Assembly: GCF_000286955.2 (NCBI RefSeq)
Contig: NZ_AJYK02000043.1
Span: forward strand, 62,001 to 126,000
Direction of reading: 5' to 3'
DNA length: 64,000 nt
Origin: Vibrio rumoiensis 1S-45
Lineage (GTDB): Bacteria; Pseudomonadota; Gammaproteobacteria; Enterobacterales; Vibrionaceae
Positions within the stretch are counted from its first letter, which is position 1. Each line of letters starts with the position of its first letter. The notes below the pieces were generated by a model. The model was not told the origin of the DNA. It ran no database searches and saw only the letters and a list, made by a program, of their open reading frames with translations. This document shows, piece after piece, positions 20,143 to 30,793 of this stretch. The translations under genes were made by a program, and so were the position numbers.

Positions 20143-20592
20143 TTAAAACCAGCGTTCTAAAGCGGAATCATCTAATTGACGAAATGCGCGCTTAAGCATG
20201 ATGGCTAACTCTTTATAACGTGGATTGGATTTTATCGGCTCTTGTGCAGCGCCTGATTCCGCCACTTTTTGATAAAGCTCACGGTACCAATTCGCTAAAC
20301 TTGGGGGTAAAACGGTATTAGAGCGAGTGCCCAACCACCAAATACCTTGCAATGGCAAGCTGATGGCAAAGAGCGCCACAATGATAGCTTGGGGCATCGC
20401 TCCATAATTTTGTAAGGTCATCTGCATTAATATACTAATAGCAGCGATTGCTGGCATAACTTTAATACCAAACTTAGTCGCCTTAATAATGCGTGGTTCA
20501 GGAAATATTGGCGTAAGCTCTTTACGAACCGGCCAAAGATCCATGTAATGTTGACCATCTTTTAAACGGTGAATAAAACCTTTATGACTCAT
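20143..20592 (-). CDS. yfbV: YfbV (UPF0208) membrane protein
   Basis: A 149-residue protein with two hydrophobic segments (about 45-62 and 66-84) and conserved family motifs: [16 protein letters not shown] at the N-terminus, then [12 protein letters not shown] and the ending ALERWF. In E. coli YfbV limits constraint of the terminus macrodomain. The gene is divergent from ackA, the arrangement also found in E. coli. GAGGAGGGC precedes the ATG. Confidence 0.93.
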   Translation of the reverse strand: MSHKGFIHRLKDGQHYMDLWPVRKELTPIFPEPRIIKATKFGIKVMPAIAAISILMQMTLQNYGAMPQAIIVALFAISLPLQGIWWLGTRSNTVLPPSLANWYRELYQKVAESGAAQEPIKSNPRYKELAIMLKRAFRQLDDSALERWF

Positions 20593-20922
20593 ACGCCCTC
20601 CTCACCTATAAAAAATCCCAGTAAAAATTCAAATAAAATTGTAATTAAATTGATTAAAGTTAATATTAGCTAAAATTTTTTTTGTTATATTGGGATATAA
20701 TCGTTATCCTTTGCACGCTTTCATGATCTCCGTCACCAAAATTTCAGGTAAAACCGAGAGGCATGTCGCACAAGTTAAGATTTCTGAACGAATCCAATGA
20801 ATGTCAGATTCAACTGGTTTCGTCTACTTTAAAGAATAATACGTTGATCCATGATTGTCGTCTATTCTTGAAATTGTTTTATTTCATTACAGTCATTTTT
20901 GTACGAATACAGGTATTCACTC
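20593..20922 (+). promoter_or_regulatory. yfbV-ackA divergent promoter region
   Basis: This 330-bp AT-rich spacer contains a perfect TATAAT (20696-20701) on the plus strand, followed by about 220 bases of leader before ackA. No convincing -35 was found, so the hexamer may be activator-dependent or chance. No small gene with a ribosome-binding site was seen. Confidence 0.4.
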
Positions 20923-22119
20923 ATGTCAAAGCTAGTCCTAGTTTTAAACTGCGGTAGTTCTTCACTAAAATTTGCAATCGTTGATGCGGAGTCTGGCGAT
21001 GAGCTTCTTACAGGCCTTTCAGAATGTTTAGGCCTTCCAGAAGCACGTATTAAATGGAAACTAGATGGAAAGCATGAAGCTCAACTCGGCAACGGTGCAG
21101 CCCACGCTGAAGCGTTAAAATTTATCGTAGAAACCATTCTTGCTTCTAAGCCTGAGCTTGGACAAGGTCTTGGTGCTATCGGTCACCGTGTTGTCCACGG
21201 CGGCGAGCACTTCACGTCTTCAGTATTGATCGATGACGCAGTAATGAAAGGCATCACTGACTGCATTACGCTAGCACCCCTTCATAACCCAGCAGCAATC
21301 GCAGGTATTGAAGCAGCTAAACTAGCATTCCCTGGTTTGAAAAACGTGGCGGTATTTGATACTGCATTCCACCAGACTATGCCTGAAGAAGCATACCTGT
21401 ACGCAATCCCATACAACCTATACACAGAAAACGGCATTCGTCGCTACGGCATGCACGGTACTTCTCACCTATTTATTACTCGTGAAGTTGCAAGTATCAT
21501 GGATAAGCCAGTAAATGAAGTAAACATCATTAACTGTCACTTAGGTAATGGTGCTTCTGTTTGTGCAATTAAAAACGGCGAATCGGTTGATACATCAATG
21601 GGTCTAACGCCACTAGAAGGCCTTGTCATGGGGACTCGTTGTGGTGATATCGATCCGGCTGTGATCTTCCACCTGCATGACGCGCTTGGTTATTCTGTTG
21701 ATCAAATTAATACCATGATGACCAAAGAATCAGGTCTCCTTGGTTTAACTCAAGTCACTTCTGATTGTCGTTTCGTTGAAGATAACTACCAAGACAAGCC
21801 TGAAGCAAAACGTGCAATGGATGTATTCTGCCACCGTTTAGCAAAATACATTGCTAGCTATACTTCAACACTTGAAGGTCGTCTAGACGCTATCGTATTT
21901 ACTGGTGGCATTGGTGAGAACTCAGGTCCAATCCGTGAGCTTGTATTAAACCGTCTTGCTATTTTCGGTATCGAAGTAGACAACGATAAAAACCTTGCTG
22001 CGCGTTTTGGTGGTGAAGGTATGATCACAACTGAAAACAGCCGTGTACCTGCAATGGTTATCTCAACCAACGAAGAGTTGGTTATCGCAGAAGATACTGC
22101 TCGCCTTACTGGCCTATAA
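20923..22119 (+). CDS. ackA: Acetate kinase
   Basis: Interconverts acetyl phosphate and acetate with ATP formation. The N-terminal phosphate loop [15 protein letters not shown], then [37 protein letters not shown] and [12 protein letters not shown] are all present, so the sugar-kinase/ASKHA fold is complete. I start at ATG 20923 (MSKLVLVLN, 398 residues), matching the usual length of about 400; the frame extends eight codons upstream. It is followed by a UUCG-looped terminator and then pta, forming the acetate overflow pathway. Confidence 0.98.
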   Translation: MSKLVLVLNCGSSSLKFAIVDAESGDELLTGLSECLGLPEARIKWKLDGKHEAQLGNGAAHAEALKFIVETILASKPELGQGLGAIGHRVVHGGEHFTSSVLIDDAVMKGITDCITLAPLHNPAAIAGIEAAKLAFPGLKNVAVFDTAFHQTMPEEAYLYAIPYNLYTENGIRRYGMHGTSHLFITREVASIMDKPVNEVNIINCHLGNGASVCAIKNGESVDTSMGLTPLEGLVMGTRCGDIDPAVIFHLHDALGYSVDQINTMMTKESGLLGLTQVTSDCRFVEDNYQDKPEAKRAMDVFCHRLAKYIASYTSTLEGRLDAIVFTGGIGENSGPIRELVLNRLAIFGIEVDNDKNLAARFGGEGMITTENSRVPAMVISTNEELVIAEDTARLTGL

Positions 22120-22125
22120 TAATTT

Positions 22126-22155
22126 ACAGGCTAACTTCGGTTAGCCTGTTTTCTT
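22126..22155 (+). terminator. UUCG-tetraloop terminator between ackA and pta
   Basis: ACAGGCTAAC (22126-22135) pairs perfectly with GTTAGCCTGT (22140-22149) around a C(TTCG)G tetraloop, an exceptionally stable loop, followed by TTTTCTTTC. It lies within the ackA-pta pair, so pta is probably fed by partial read-through or by its own promoter. Confidence 0.85.
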
Positions 22156-22208
22156 TCTACCTAATGAAAACTCATTAGTTTCTTTAAATAGTTAGAGGAA
22201 TACTTTCC

Positions 22209-24356
22209 ATGTCTCGTACTATTATGCTTGTTCCTATTAGCGCTGGTGTTGGTCTTACTAGCGTTAGTTTGGGTGTCTTACGCGCGATGGAGCGTAAGGG
22301 TGTAAATGTTTCATTTTTTAAACCGATTGCTCAACCACGTAGCGGGGCTGATCTGCCGGATCTAACATCGACAATTATCTCTGCAAACAGTGATATGAAA
22401 GTGGCTGAATCCACATCAATGTCGGATGCAGAATCGTTGATCAGTAATGAAAAAATGGATGTTCTGCTTGAGCAAATCGTTGAACGTTATAACGACGTTA
22501 GCAATTGTTCTGAAGTCGTCTTAATTGAAGGTCTTGTACCAACACGTAAGCATCCATTTGCGAACCAAGTAAACTCAGAGATTGCCAAAACACTGGGCGC
22601 TGAAATTGTCTTTGTTGCCACACCAGGTACCAACAACGCCGTTCAGTTAAAAGAACGTATTGACGTTGCTTGTTCAAACTTTGGCGGTACCAAGAATAAA
22701 AGTATTTCTGGCGTTATCATCAACAAGCTCAATGCTCCTGTTGATGAAGCTGGCCGTACTCGCCCTGACTTATCTGAAATTTTTGATGAAAGTGATGGCG
22801 CATCACAAGCAAATATTGAAGTTATGCAAATTTTCAACTCTAGCCCAATTCGCGTGCTAGGTTGTGTGCCTTGGAAAATTGAATTGATCGCAACTCGCGC
22901 AATCGATATGGCTAAGCACTTAAATGCTGACATTATCAATGCTGGTGAAATCAATACTCGCCGTATTAAGAGCATCACTTTCTGTGCACGTTCATTACCA
23001 AACATGATCGAACACTTTAAACCAGGTTCATTATTGGTGACTTCAGCTGATCGTCCAGACGTAATCGTAGCAGCAGCGTTAGCTTCTATGAATGGTGTTG
23101 AAATTGGTGCGATTTTATTGACTGGCGGTTACGATATCCCACCAACTATTGCCGATTTATGCAAACCAGCATTTGACGCTGGCCTGCCAATCTTCAAAGC
23201 ACAAAGTAACACTTGGCAGACTTCACTGAACTTACAAAGTTTCAATCTTGAAGTACCACAAGACGATAAAGAACGTATTGAATTCATCAACGATCACGTT
23301 GCAAGCCACATCGATGGCCCATGGATTGATTCTTTATCTGAAGGTACTGAAGGCATTCGTCGTCTAAGCCCACCAGCATTCCGCTACCAACTAACTGAGT
23401 TTGCTCGTCGTGCAGGTAAACGTATTGTTCTTCCTGAAGGTGATGAGCCACGTACCGTTAAAGCAGCAGCCATTTGTGCTGAACGCGGTATCGCAACCTG
23501 TGTACTTCTTGGTAACCCTGAAGAGATTCGCCGTGTAGCCGCTCAACAAGGTGTTGAGTTATGCGCTGGCGTTGAAATCATCGACCCAGAAAAAGTACGT
23601 GAAAACTACGTTGAGCGTTTAGTTGAGCTACGTGGCGCGAAAGGCATGACTGAAGTAGTCGCTCGTGAAAAACTAGAAGACTCCGTATTCTTAGGCACAA
23701 TGATGCTTGAGCGTGGTGAAGTTGATGGTCTAGTATCTGGTGCGGTTCACACTACGGCTAACACGATCGTACCACCGTTCCAAATCATCAAAACGGCACC
23801 GGATGCTTCTATCGTATCATCAATCTTCTTCATGCTTCTGCCTGATCAAGTATTGGTATACGGCGACTGTGCGATCAACCCAGATCCAAACGCTGAGCAA
23901 TTAGCTGAAATCGCGATTCAATCTGCAGATTCTGCTAAAGCCTTTGGTATTGATCCTCGTGTTGCGATGATTTCATACTCGACTGGTACTTCAGGTAAAG
24001 GTGCTGATGTAGATAAAGTACGTGAAGCAACTCGTATTGCTCAAGAGAAACGTCCAGATCTTGTGATTGACGGTCCTCTACAATACGATGCAGCGATCAT
24101 GGAAAATGTCGCTGCTTCTAAAGCGCCAAACTCGCCTGTAGCGGGTAAAGCAACCGTATTTGTGTTCCCAGACCTAAACACTGGTAATACAACGTACAAA
24201 GCGGTACAGCGTTCTGCAGACCTAGTGTCTATTGGCCCGATGCTACAAGGCATGCGTAAGCCAGTAAACGACCTGTCTCGCGGCGCATTGGTTGACGACA
24301 TCGTCTACACCGTTGCACTAACCGCTATTCAAGCAGCACAAAACGCAGACGCTTAA
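22209..24356 (+). CDS. pta: Phosphate acetyltransferase
   Basis: A 715-residue long-form Pta that converts acetyl-CoA and phosphate to acetyl phosphate. The N-terminal P-loop-like domain starts [21 protein letters not shown], a central DRTGG domain is followed by the catalytic PTA_PTB domain (about 390-710) with [39 protein letters not shown] and [26 protein letters not shown] precedes the ATG. It pairs with ackA upstream and ends at a strong terminator. Confidence 0.98.
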   Translation: MSRTIMLVPISAGVGLTSVSLGVLRAMERKGVNVSFFKPIAQPRSGADLPDLTSTIISANSDMKVAESTSMSDAESLISNEKMDVLLEQIVERYNDVSNCSEVVLIEGLVPTRKHPFANQVNSEIAKTLGAEIVFVATPGTNNAVQLKERIDVACSNFGGTKNKSISGVIINKLNAPVDEAGRTRPDLSEIFDESDGASQANIEVMQIFNSSPIRVLGCVPWKIELIATRAIDMAKHLNADIINAGEINTRRIKSITFCARSLPNMIEHFKPGSLLVTSADRPDVIVAAALASMNGVEIGAILLTGGYDIPPTIADLCKPAFDAGLPIFKAQSNTWQTSLNLQSFNLEVPQDDKERIEFINDHVASHIDGPWIDSLSEGTEGIRRLSPPAFRYQLTEFARRAGKRIVLPEGDEPRTVKAAAICAERGIATCVLLGNPEEIRRVAAQQGVELCAGVEIIDPEKVRENYVERLVELRGAKGMTEVVAREKLEDSVFLGTMMLERGEVDGLVSGAVHTTANTIVPPFQIIKTAPDASIVSSIFFMLLPDQVLVYGDCAINPDPNAEQLAEIAIQSADSAKAFGIDPRVAMISYSTGTSGKGADVDKVREATRIAQEKRPDLVIDGPLQYDAAIMENVAASKAPNSPVAGKATVFVFPDLNTGNTTYKAVQRSADLVSIGPMLQGMRKPVNDLSRGALVDDIVYTVALTAIQAAQNADA

Positions 24357-24379
24357 TTAGAGTTTACGTGACATAACGA

Positions 24380-24415
24380 TCTCCAGTAACGTTTACAGTT
24401 ACTGGAGATTTTTTA
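24380..24415 (+). terminator. Intrinsic terminator after pta
   Basis: An 11-bp perfect stem (24380-24390 with 24398-24408; CTCCAGTAAC/GTTACTGGAG), a 7-nt loop and TTTTTTATTT. Confidence 0.85.
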
Positions 24416-24426
24416 TTTCACACATC

Positions 24427-24457
24427 AAAAAAGCCAATGGAAAAATCCATTGGCTTT
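24427..24457 (-). terminator. Intrinsic terminator after the Tim44-like gene
   Basis: A 12-bp perfect stem (24430-24441 with 24446-24457; AAAGCCAATGGA) with a 4-nt loop. On the minus strand it runs into TTTTTTGATG. Confidence 0.85.
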
Positions 24458-24480
24458 CATTTATTTCATTATCGAAGCTA

Positions 24481-25356
24481 TTAAGAGTTCGTTTGAATGC
24501 CCACGATTAACCATGGTGCGTTATTTGCTACCAAATCACGCTCTAAGTGCCAAACTTCATCAATCTCTTCTTCTACGCTTTCTACTGTATCGCGGTAACG
24601 ACCAGTAAATTGAATGCTCAATTGCGCTTTAGAAGCATCGTATTCACCACGAACAATCTCAGCATCAACGTACATGACATCAGTATGTTGGTCACCTTGA
24701 AGCTCTGCACGTTCTGCTTTCAGTTGATCAAATAAAGCTGGAGACACATATTCTTCAATTTTATCTAATTGGTTGAAGTTCCATGCGCCCTGTAAGGTAC
24801 GGTAGTGTTCACGAGAACCTTCAACAAAAGCCACACGATCAAAGCCTGGAGGAAAACTATGCGGTACATCCGATTGACCTGTCGCACCAAAACCACCATT
24901 TGATTGTGGTTGTTCAAAGTTTTGAACATTAGGCTGCTCAAATTGTTGGCGATTCATCGCGCCAGAATACGCGGCTTGCGGCCCTCGATTCACGCTGCTT
25001 TGCTTCGCTCCCATCATCCCTTTCAAGAATTTAAAAGCAACGAAAGCAATCAAGCCCATGATTAAGATATCAAAGAATTGAATACCTTCAAAACCACCAC
25101 CCATGAACAATGATGCAAGTAACCCACCAGCTAATAAGCCACCGAGCATTCCACCCATCATACCGCCACGACGAGGTGCCGTTGCATCAGGCTTTTTATT
25201 TAATGTGTTGGTGTTTTGTACATTTTGTTTTGGTGCTGGCGCTGTTTTAAAGCTTTTACCAAATGATTTACCACCACCAAAGCGTTTTGCTTCAGCCAAT
25301 GGCGCAGCTACCATTGATACCATAATCAATGCAACCATGACAAAAAGTCGGTTCAT
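24481..25356 (-). CDS. Tim44-like domain membrane protein
   Basis: A 291-residue protein with a signal-like N-terminus (MNRLFVMVALIMVSMVAAPLAEA), a Gly/Lys-rich segment, a Gly/Met-rich hydrophobic hairpin (about 64-113, GGMMGGMLGGLLAGGLLAS and FFDILIMGLIAFVAFKFL), a Gln-rich linker, and a C-terminal Tim44-like (PF04280) domain from about 165. That fold is NTF2-like and includes FDRVAFVEGSREHYRTLQGAW and VDAEIVRGEYD. Bacterial members are of uncertain function, possibly membrane scaffolds. It is convergent with pta, with back-to-back terminators. Confidence 0.85.
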   Translation of the reverse strand: MNRLFVMVALIMVSMVAAPLAEAKRFGGGKSFGKSFKTAPAPKQNVQNTNTLNKKPDATAPRRGGMMGGMLGGLLAGGLLASLFMGGGFEGIQFFDILIMGLIAFVAFKFLKGMMGAKQSSVNRGPQAAYSGAMNRQQFEQPNVQNFEQPQSNGGFGATGQSDVPHSFPPGFDRVAFVEGSREHYRTLQGAWNFNQLDKIEEYVSPALFDQLKAERAELQGDQHTDVMYVDAEIVRGEYDASKAQLSIQFTGRYRDTVESVEEEIDEVWHLERDLVANNAPWLIVGIQTNS

Positions 25357-25581
25357 AGGATCCCTTTATTATTTATGAAGAAACTCGCTTCATCATAGCT
25401 TGAATACACCATGAGTACACAACAGCTATGTTTCAGAATATTGCAAGGAGTCAAGATGGTCATAATTAACGTACGTGTAGACTAAGTGACTTAGTTACTT
25501 GGATATATTATAAATTTGTTTAACGATTGAACTGAATGTCGTTACACTGACGGTGTGGACGTTATCAATTTAAGGGAAAAC

Positions 25582-26904
25582 ATGGACAAGGCACCTCAAT
25601 CAGACGCGATTTTCTTCTCTAAACGGTTTTTTCCTTACTTTATTACCCAATTTTTCGGTGCTTTTAACGACAATATTTATAAAAACACGTTACTCATTCT
25701 GGTTGCTTTTGCCAGCACGCAGCAATTATCCATATCAAGCACCCTATTCATCAACCTTGCTGCTGGTGTTTTCATCCTGCCTTTCTTTTTATTTTCAGCA
25801 ACAGCCGGTGTCATGGCTGATCGATATGAAAAATCTCAATTAATCCGTTGGATCAAATTTGCAGAAATCATCATCATGCTTGCTGGCGCGGTCAGCTTCA
25901 TTTATGAAAACTACCTTACGTTGCTCTTATTATTATTTTTAATGGGAACACAATCGGCCTTTTTTGGCCCAGTAAAATACGCCCTGCTTCCTCAGCACTT
26001 AAAGCCAGAGCAATTATTAAAAGGGAATGCTTGGGTTGAAACCGGCACATTCCTAGCCATTTTATTTGGCACTATTGGTGCAGGGTTCATCGTTGCAATG
26101 CCCAATACACTTTGGGTGACCGCGATAGCTGTCGTTACCTTTGCCTTGCTTGGCTTTATCGCCAGTTTATTTATCCCTAAAGCATTTCCTAGCCCTCATC
26201 TCTCTAATCAAACGCTCACCAACCAGCAAGAACGAACATTTATTTGGAAACCAATACAACACACCAAACAGACTTTAAGTATCGCCAAACAAAATCGCTC
26301 CATTTACCTTGCTATCATTGCCATCAGTTGGTTCTGGTTCTTAGGCGCTTGTTACTTAACACAATTCCCCAACTTCACAAAAACATACATTCATGGCAAC
26401 AGCACTGGTGTTTCCTTTTTACTTGCCTTATTTTCCGTAGGCATCGCGGTAGGTTCATTACTTTGCGCCAAACTGTCTCACCAGAAAATCAATCTGAAAT
26501 TTGTCATCTTTGGTGGTGTGGGAATCAGCCTGTTTAGTGTTTTATTAGGTGTTTTTGCTCTAACTGCTCAAACATTACTGTCTCAAGATATAATATCCGT
26601 AGCCCAAATGCTCACCTCGAGTGCTTACATTCCAGTCTTCTTAAGTCTGTTCTTTTTAGGAGTAAGTGGTGGGATTTTCATTGTTCCACTCTACACACTG
26701 ATGCAGACCTTGGCTTCAGCGGATACTCGCGCTCAAGTGATCGCGGCAAACAATATTTATAATGCTTTGTTTATGGTAGGAAGCGCTATTATTAGTATCG
26801 TATTGCTTAGTCTTCTTTCTTTAGCTATTCACCAATTTTTCATCTTATTAGGCGTCTTAAATTTAGTGGTCATTTATTGGTTATATACTTCGATAAATAA
26901 GTAA
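25582..26904 (+). CDS. MFS transporter, LplT/Aas-like
   Basis: A 12-helix major facilitator of 440 residues. The N-terminal FFPYFITQFFGAFNDNIYKN and GTQSAFFGPVKYALLPQHL resemble the lysophospholipid flippase LplT and the MFS half of fused Aas proteins. The adjoining acyltransferase and AMP-ligase domains are absent here. I start at ATG 25582, which has AAGGGA 5 nt upstream; a GTG nine codons earlier has no such site. Substrate is inferred as lysophospholipid but untested. It stands alone with yeiH about 110 bp downstream. Confidence 0.8.
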   Translation: MDKAPQSDAIFFSKRFFPYFITQFFGAFNDNIYKNTLLILVAFASTQQLSISSTLFINLAAGVFILPFFLFSATAGVMADRYEKSQLIRWIKFAEIIIMLAGAVSFIYENYLTLLLLLFLMGTQSAFFGPVKYALLPQHLKPEQLLKGNAWVETGTFLAILFGTIGAGFIVAMPNTLWVTAIAVVTFALLGFIASLFIPKAFPSPHLSNQTLTNQQERTFIWKPIQHTKQTLSIAKQNRSIYLAIIAISWFWFLGACYLTQFPNFTKTYIHGNSTGVSFLLALFSVGIAVGSLLCAKLSHQKINLKFVIFGGVGISLFSVLLGVFALTAQTLLSQDIISVAQMLTSSAYIPVFLSLFFLGVSGGIFIVPLYTLMQTLASADTRAQVIAANNIYNALFMVGSAIISIVLLSLLSLAIHQFFILLGVLNLVVIYWLYTSINK

Positions 26905-27015
26905 CTTGAAATTCGTTTAGATATACTTAACGCATTGTTAAAAAGTTCCAGACTTACTTAACCAAATAAATAGGATACTCTCTGTTTTCCTTTGTACTTA
27001 CCATTTAGGCTTACT

Positions 27016-27948
27016 ATGCTTTCACATGTTCGTAACTATGGTTTATTTGTAGTCGGTGCCTTAATGTGCTTTACCCCTTGGGTAAGCTCACCTATTGCAC
27101 TGACCTTAGGTTTTCTATTAACCAGTTTTGGATTCGTGCCACACACCATTCCACTCACTAAAATCATTAAGAAGCTTTTAGCGTATTCAATTGTCGGCTT
27201 AGGTTTTGGCATCAACATCAGCCAAGCCGTTACCGCAACCGAAAATGGTTTTGGGATCATTGTTACCACCATTTTTAGCACCTTAATTTTAGGGACGCTT
27301 ATTGCAAAGTGGATTGGTTTAGAAAGAGAAACTGGGCACTTAATTGCATCTGGTACCGCCATTTGTGGCGGGAGTGCGATTGCAGCAGTCGCCCCTGCGA
27401 TTAATGCAAAAGATCAGCCTGTGGCAATGTCATTAGCCGTTATTTACGTTTTAAATTCCATTGCATTATTTTTATTCCCAGTGATTGGGCACGCGCTAGG
27501 TATGAGCCAAGTTCAATTTGGTACTTGGGCGGCTATCGCGATTCATGATACATCGTCAGTAGTAGGTGCAGCGCAGGCTTATGGTGAGGAATCACTCCAA
27601 ATTGCTACCACACTTAAATTAGCGCGTGCATTGTGGATTGTTCCGGTGGCATTCATCAGTGCGTTAATGTTTAAAAGTGACAGTAAGAAAATCACCATTC
27701 CATTCTTTATCTTATTTTACTGTGCTGCCATCGTATTTAGTGACCAAGTACCGCAATTCTCAGCGGTCTATCACGGCATATACAGCTTTGCTAAACAAAC
27801 CTTAGTGCTTTGTTTATTCTTAATAGGGTGTGGCATTTCGGTCAGTAAGCTTAGAGCCACTGGTTCTAAACCGATGTTATTTGGTGTGGTTCTTTGGGTG
27901 ATTATTTCTGTGAGTTCTTTAAGTTACATCATGACCCACATTCAGTAG
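27016..27948 (+). CDS. YeiH/UPF0324 family membrane protein
   Basis: A 310-residue protein with about ten hydrophobic helices of the PSE (putative sulfate exporter, YeiH) family. [19 protein letters not shown] and [16 protein letters not shown] are the conserved signature regions. The start ATG 27016 (MLSHVRNYG) is preferred over an in-frame TTG at 26992. The family's substrate is unproven. A LysR regulator is often adjacent in enterics; none is seen here. Confidence 0.85.
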   Translation: MLSHVRNYGLFVVGALMCFTPWVSSPIALTLGFLLTSFGFVPHTIPLTKIIKKLLAYSIVGLGFGINISQAVTATENGFGIIVTTIFSTLILGTLIAKWIGLERETGHLIASGTAICGGSAIAAVAPAINAKDQPVAMSLAVIYVLNSIALFLFPVIGHALGMSQVQFGTWAAIAIHDTSSVVGAAQAYGEESLQIATTLKLARALWIVPVAFISALMFKSDSKKITIPFFILFYCAAIVFSDQVPQFSAVYHGIYSFAKQTLVLCLFLIGCGISVSKLRATGSKPMLFGVVLWVIISVSSLSYIMTHIQ

Positions 27949-27975
27949 AACAAATATATTTTGCAAAACTTGCTA

Positions 27976-28152
27976 CTAAACATGGGGTTCAATCTGAGCC
28001 TCATGTTTACGTTTCACCACAGATTTGCTCTTTAATACCCAAGCAATCACAGTAGCAAACGCAGCAAGTTCCGCTAACGCTGATACCAAACCTTCGGTGT
28101 AAATAGACAAAATAACAAAAGCGGCGACCGCCAATATCAACAGAGCTTTCAT
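27976..28152 (-). CDS. Small membrane protein, 58 residues
   Basis: A short reading frame that begins ATG with GGGAAGAAA just upstream and ends in TAG. It encodes a protein starting MKALLILAVAAFVILSIY, with a second hydrophobic segment (ALAELAAFATVIAWVL) and a basic, soluble tail (KSKSVVKRKHEAQIEPHV). This layout, with one or two helices and a positive-inside tail, is typical of genuine small membrane proteins. It is convergent with the yeiH-family gene, its stop codon 27 bases from that gene's, and upstream of menE on the same strand orientation is a 127-bp gap. Function unknown. Confidence 0.65.
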   Translation of the reverse strand: MKALLILAVAAFVILSIYTEGLVSALAELAAFATVIAWVLKSKSVVKRKHEAQIEPHV

Positions 28153-28279
28153 TTTCTTCCCTTAAATTTAACTCACTAAAATTCATATCGAAATATTCGA
28201 TAAGTATTAGTATGGCTGAATCAAACTTAAGCAATAAATTCTGTTTTGGACTATAAAATAACTTTTATGAATGACCAGG

Positions 28280-29692
28280 TTAAAGTTTGTCTCGCTGACT
28301 ATCATTAGAATAATGTTGATGGTAATAGCGTTTAAGCTCTGAGCGAGAAAGTTTAATCCCTGTATTCATTAGACTATTTGGTAAGGCATAATAAACATCT
28401 GGGCACTTAAACTTATCAATATACTGCAATAAAAACGTCTGATATTCCTCATCAGGTAACTCACTTACATACTCAATGAACGCAATCGGTCTCTGCCCAA
28501 ATTGAGCATCAGGGATAGGCAATACCATCGCTTGTTTTATATTCGGATGTCGATTTAACGCCGATTCAACTTCCTCACAATGAATATTTTCCCCACCAGA
28601 AATGAATTGATTATCAACACGACCTAATATTTCAATTTCATCTGCGTGGCTTTCTCTGCAATGCACTAGCCCTAAATCTTTGGTATCAAACCAAGGTGAT
28701 TGATCACTGATCAGAGGCGTTAATTTTCCTTCGACTAAATACCCAAGCGCTAGAGTATCTCCTGCAACAAATATTCTTCCACTTTCGACTTTTATTTTCC
28801 GATTCGGTAATAAAAAGCCCGAAGTTGGAGAGCCATCTACCTTTTTTGCAATCACAGTAGACGCCGTTTCGGTCATACCATAGCCCACCCAACATTCAAT
28901 GCCTTGCTCACTGGCGGCTTGTGTTAAGCTTAGCGGTATATGCCCCCCGCCAAGTAAAACTCGTTTCACTTTAATGGCATAAGGTTGTTCTAGTAAACGT
29001 TGCAACTGAGTAGGGACAAGTGAAGCATGCGTTACTTGCTGTAAATCCTTTATTAATTCGCCACTACCCATCACTAACTGCGCACCTTTACATAACCAGC
29101 GCCAGAGTATCGACAAACCAGAAACATGATAAATTGGCAGGCTTAATAGCCATGAATCCTCAGCATCAAATTGAAAATGCTCAGTCAAACCTTGCGCACT
29201 TGCCAAGTGATGTTTAACACAATGAACGACCGCTTTAGGCGCGCCAGTTGACCCAGAAGTAAAAACAATACTGGCTGGCTGAGTATCATCAAACACATCA
29301 TCAGTCAAAGTACCTTGAGCCGAGATCGCATCAAAATTAATCGACAACATCGGGCACTCCATTGAGGGAACAATCCCCACAGCGGAGTCGCCCAGCCAAC
29401 AAAGATCGGCTTGAATAATCGTTATTTTCTGTTGAATCGCTTTTAACGGCTGAGGTGGCATAAAAGCACACAAAGCACCAAGTCGAAGACAGGCTAAATA
29501 AAGTAAAACAGCTTTGGGTTCATTCTTACTGATAAGCCCAATAACGGAACCTTGCTGTACTTGTTGTTGGGCTAATTGATAAGATAACGCATCAATGGTG
29601 TCATCAAGCACCTTCCAACTATAGCCTTGAGTCGGTGTCACGAACGCTATTTTATTTGGCTCGGCTTGAGCCCATTTTTGAATGATATCCAT
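28280..29692 (-). CDS. menE: o-Succinylbenzoate-CoA ligase
   Basis: A 470-residue ANL-superfamily adenylating enzyme that activates o-succinylbenzoate with CoA in menaquinone synthesis. The P-loop-like SIVFTSGSTGAPKAVVH, GYGMTETAST, the hinge LGRVDNQFISGGENIHCEEVE and the C-terminal Lys region near GIKLSRSEL are visible. AAGGGG lies 5 nt before the ATG. It follows menC by 19 bp, so the two form one transcript; menC-menE is the end of the men cluster. Confidence 0.95.
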   Translation of the reverse strand: MDIIQKWAQAEPNKIAFVTPTQGYSWKVLDDTIDALSYQLAQQQVQQGSVIGLISKNEPKAVLLYLACLRLGALCAFMPPQPLKAIQQKITIIQADLCWLGDSAVGIVPSMECPMLSINFDAISAQGTLTDDVFDDTQPASIVFTSGSTGAPKAVVHCVKHHLASAQGLTEHFQFDAEDSWLLSLPIYHVSGLSILWRWLCKGAQLVMGSGELIKDLQQVTHASLVPTQLQRLLEQPYAIKVKRVLLGGGHIPLSLTQAASEQGIECWVGYGMTETASTVIAKKVDGSPTSGFLLPNRKIKVESGRIFVAGDTLALGYLVEGKLTPLISDQSPWFDTKDLGLVHCRESHADEIEILGRVDNQFISGGENIHCEEVESALNRHPNIKQAMVLPIPDAQFGQRPIAFIEYVSELPDEEYQTFLLQYIDKFKCPDVYYALPNSLMNTGIKLSRSELKRYYHQHYSNDSQRDKL

Positions 29693-29711
29693 ATTGCCCC
29701 TTCACCTATAT

Positions 29712-30737
29712 TCAAGACTGCCAAATAAGCACTTGATCATTTAATGCAGCAACCGGTAAAGCGCTGTTAGGCCAAGTGCGCTCCAATTGAGACTGGAACA
29801 ATTGCAAAGTATCTAAGCCTGGAGTTTGCTTTGGGGTTTGCCATGCTGATAAACGTGCTAATTGAGTTAAGCCTATGGTTGATTCAAGGCTTGAACTGAT
29901 CACAGCTTGTAGGCCGTGTTGCTTAGCATCATCAATTAAGGCAATACATCGGTCAATCGAGCCAATCAAAGTCGGCTTAATCACTAATGCCGCAAGTTTA
30001 TCATCTAATAAATTTGAAACATCGAACTCTGACGTTGCTACTGCTTCTTGTAACGTTTCATCCCAAGCAATCTGAATATTGGTCTGGCGAGCAAATTCAA
30101 GACTCTGTTCTTGAGTCTGGCAAGGCTCTTCTAAGAAAGTAATTCGTTGTCGTAGATCTGGAGAAACATAATGTGCAAACTTTAACGCTTTATCTAAACT
30201 CCAACTGCGATTGGCATCTAATCGTAAATTCAGATCCGGAATCGATTCCAAAAATAAATTCACTAACATCCCATCACGAATCGGTTCATATAAACCCACT
30301 TTCACCTTTGCTACTTTTTGATGATCGCTATCTGCCATGCTTTCAAAGACAGGAATAAGTTCATCTGGATCGCCACTGCATAAAGGCGCTGCAAGATATT
30401 CACCTTCAAGTGGCAACGTCTGTTCGAGCTCGTATTGTGCAGCAGACAATCCAAACGCGACCGATGGATAAAGTGCATCAAAGTTCGGCCACTCTCCTGT
30501 TTTCTGCCAAGTAGACAATACGGAAACCAATTGCGCTTCAACTTGCTCTAAGCTTTCACGGCTAAAAGAAGGCAGAGGTGCACATTCACCTAAGGCAGAA
30601 GACTCATCCTCAATCAATTCAACAATATAGCCTTCACGATGTCGTAGACGTTGCTCACGAACAATCACACCACTGTCCATTGAGAGTCGATAACGATACA
30701 GCTTTACTTGACGAAAAGATGGGTACTGATTTGACAT
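29712..30737 (-). CDS. menC: o-Succinylbenzoate synthase
   Basis: A 341-residue enolase-superfamily enzyme that dehydrates SHCHC to o-succinylbenzoate. KVAKVKVGLYEPIRDGMLVN (catalytic Lys), LRLDANRSWS, FLEEPCQT, IAWDETLQE and VIKPTLIGS, with SSSLESTIGL, reproduce the E. coli MenC active site including the metal-binding Asp and Glu. GAGGG precedes the ATG. In E. coli menB directly precedes menC; here the upstream 83 bp hold only a terminator, then menH. Confidence 0.96.
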   Translation of the reverse strand: MSNQYPSFRQVKLYRYRLSMDSGVIVREQRLRHREGYIVELIEDESSALGECAPLPSFSRESLEQVEAQLVSVLSTWQKTGEWPNFDALYPSVAFGLSAAQYELEQTLPLEGEYLAAPLCSGDPDELIPVFESMADSDHQKVAKVKVGLYEPIRDGMLVNLFLESIPDLNLRLDANRSWSLDKALKFAHYVSPDLRQRITFLEEPCQTQEQSLEFARQTNIQIAWDETLQEAVATSEFDVSNLLDDKLAALVIKPTLIGSIDRCIALIDDAKQHGLQAVISSSLESTIGLTQLARLSAWQTPKQTPGLDTLQLFQSQLERTWPNSALPVAALNDQVLIWQS

Positions 30738-30756
30738 AAGCCCTCACTAAAACCAC

Positions 30757-30793
30757 AAAAAAATAAAAAAAGGCATGCGATAAGGCATACCTT
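30757..30793 (-). terminator. Terminator between menH and menC
   Basis: On the minus strand AAGGTATGC and GCATGCCTT form a 9-bp stem (one wobble; 30785-30793 with 30770-30778) with a 6-nt loop, then seven U, an A and further U. Only about 20 bases remain before menC, so menC-menE needs read-through or a promoter inside menH. menB is usually found here. Confidence 0.75.

Noticed and set aside
28007..28234. 75-residue minus-strand frame overlapping the small membrane protein
   Set aside because: Different frame, Cys-rich with no ribosome-binding site; the 58-residue frame has better start signals and composition.
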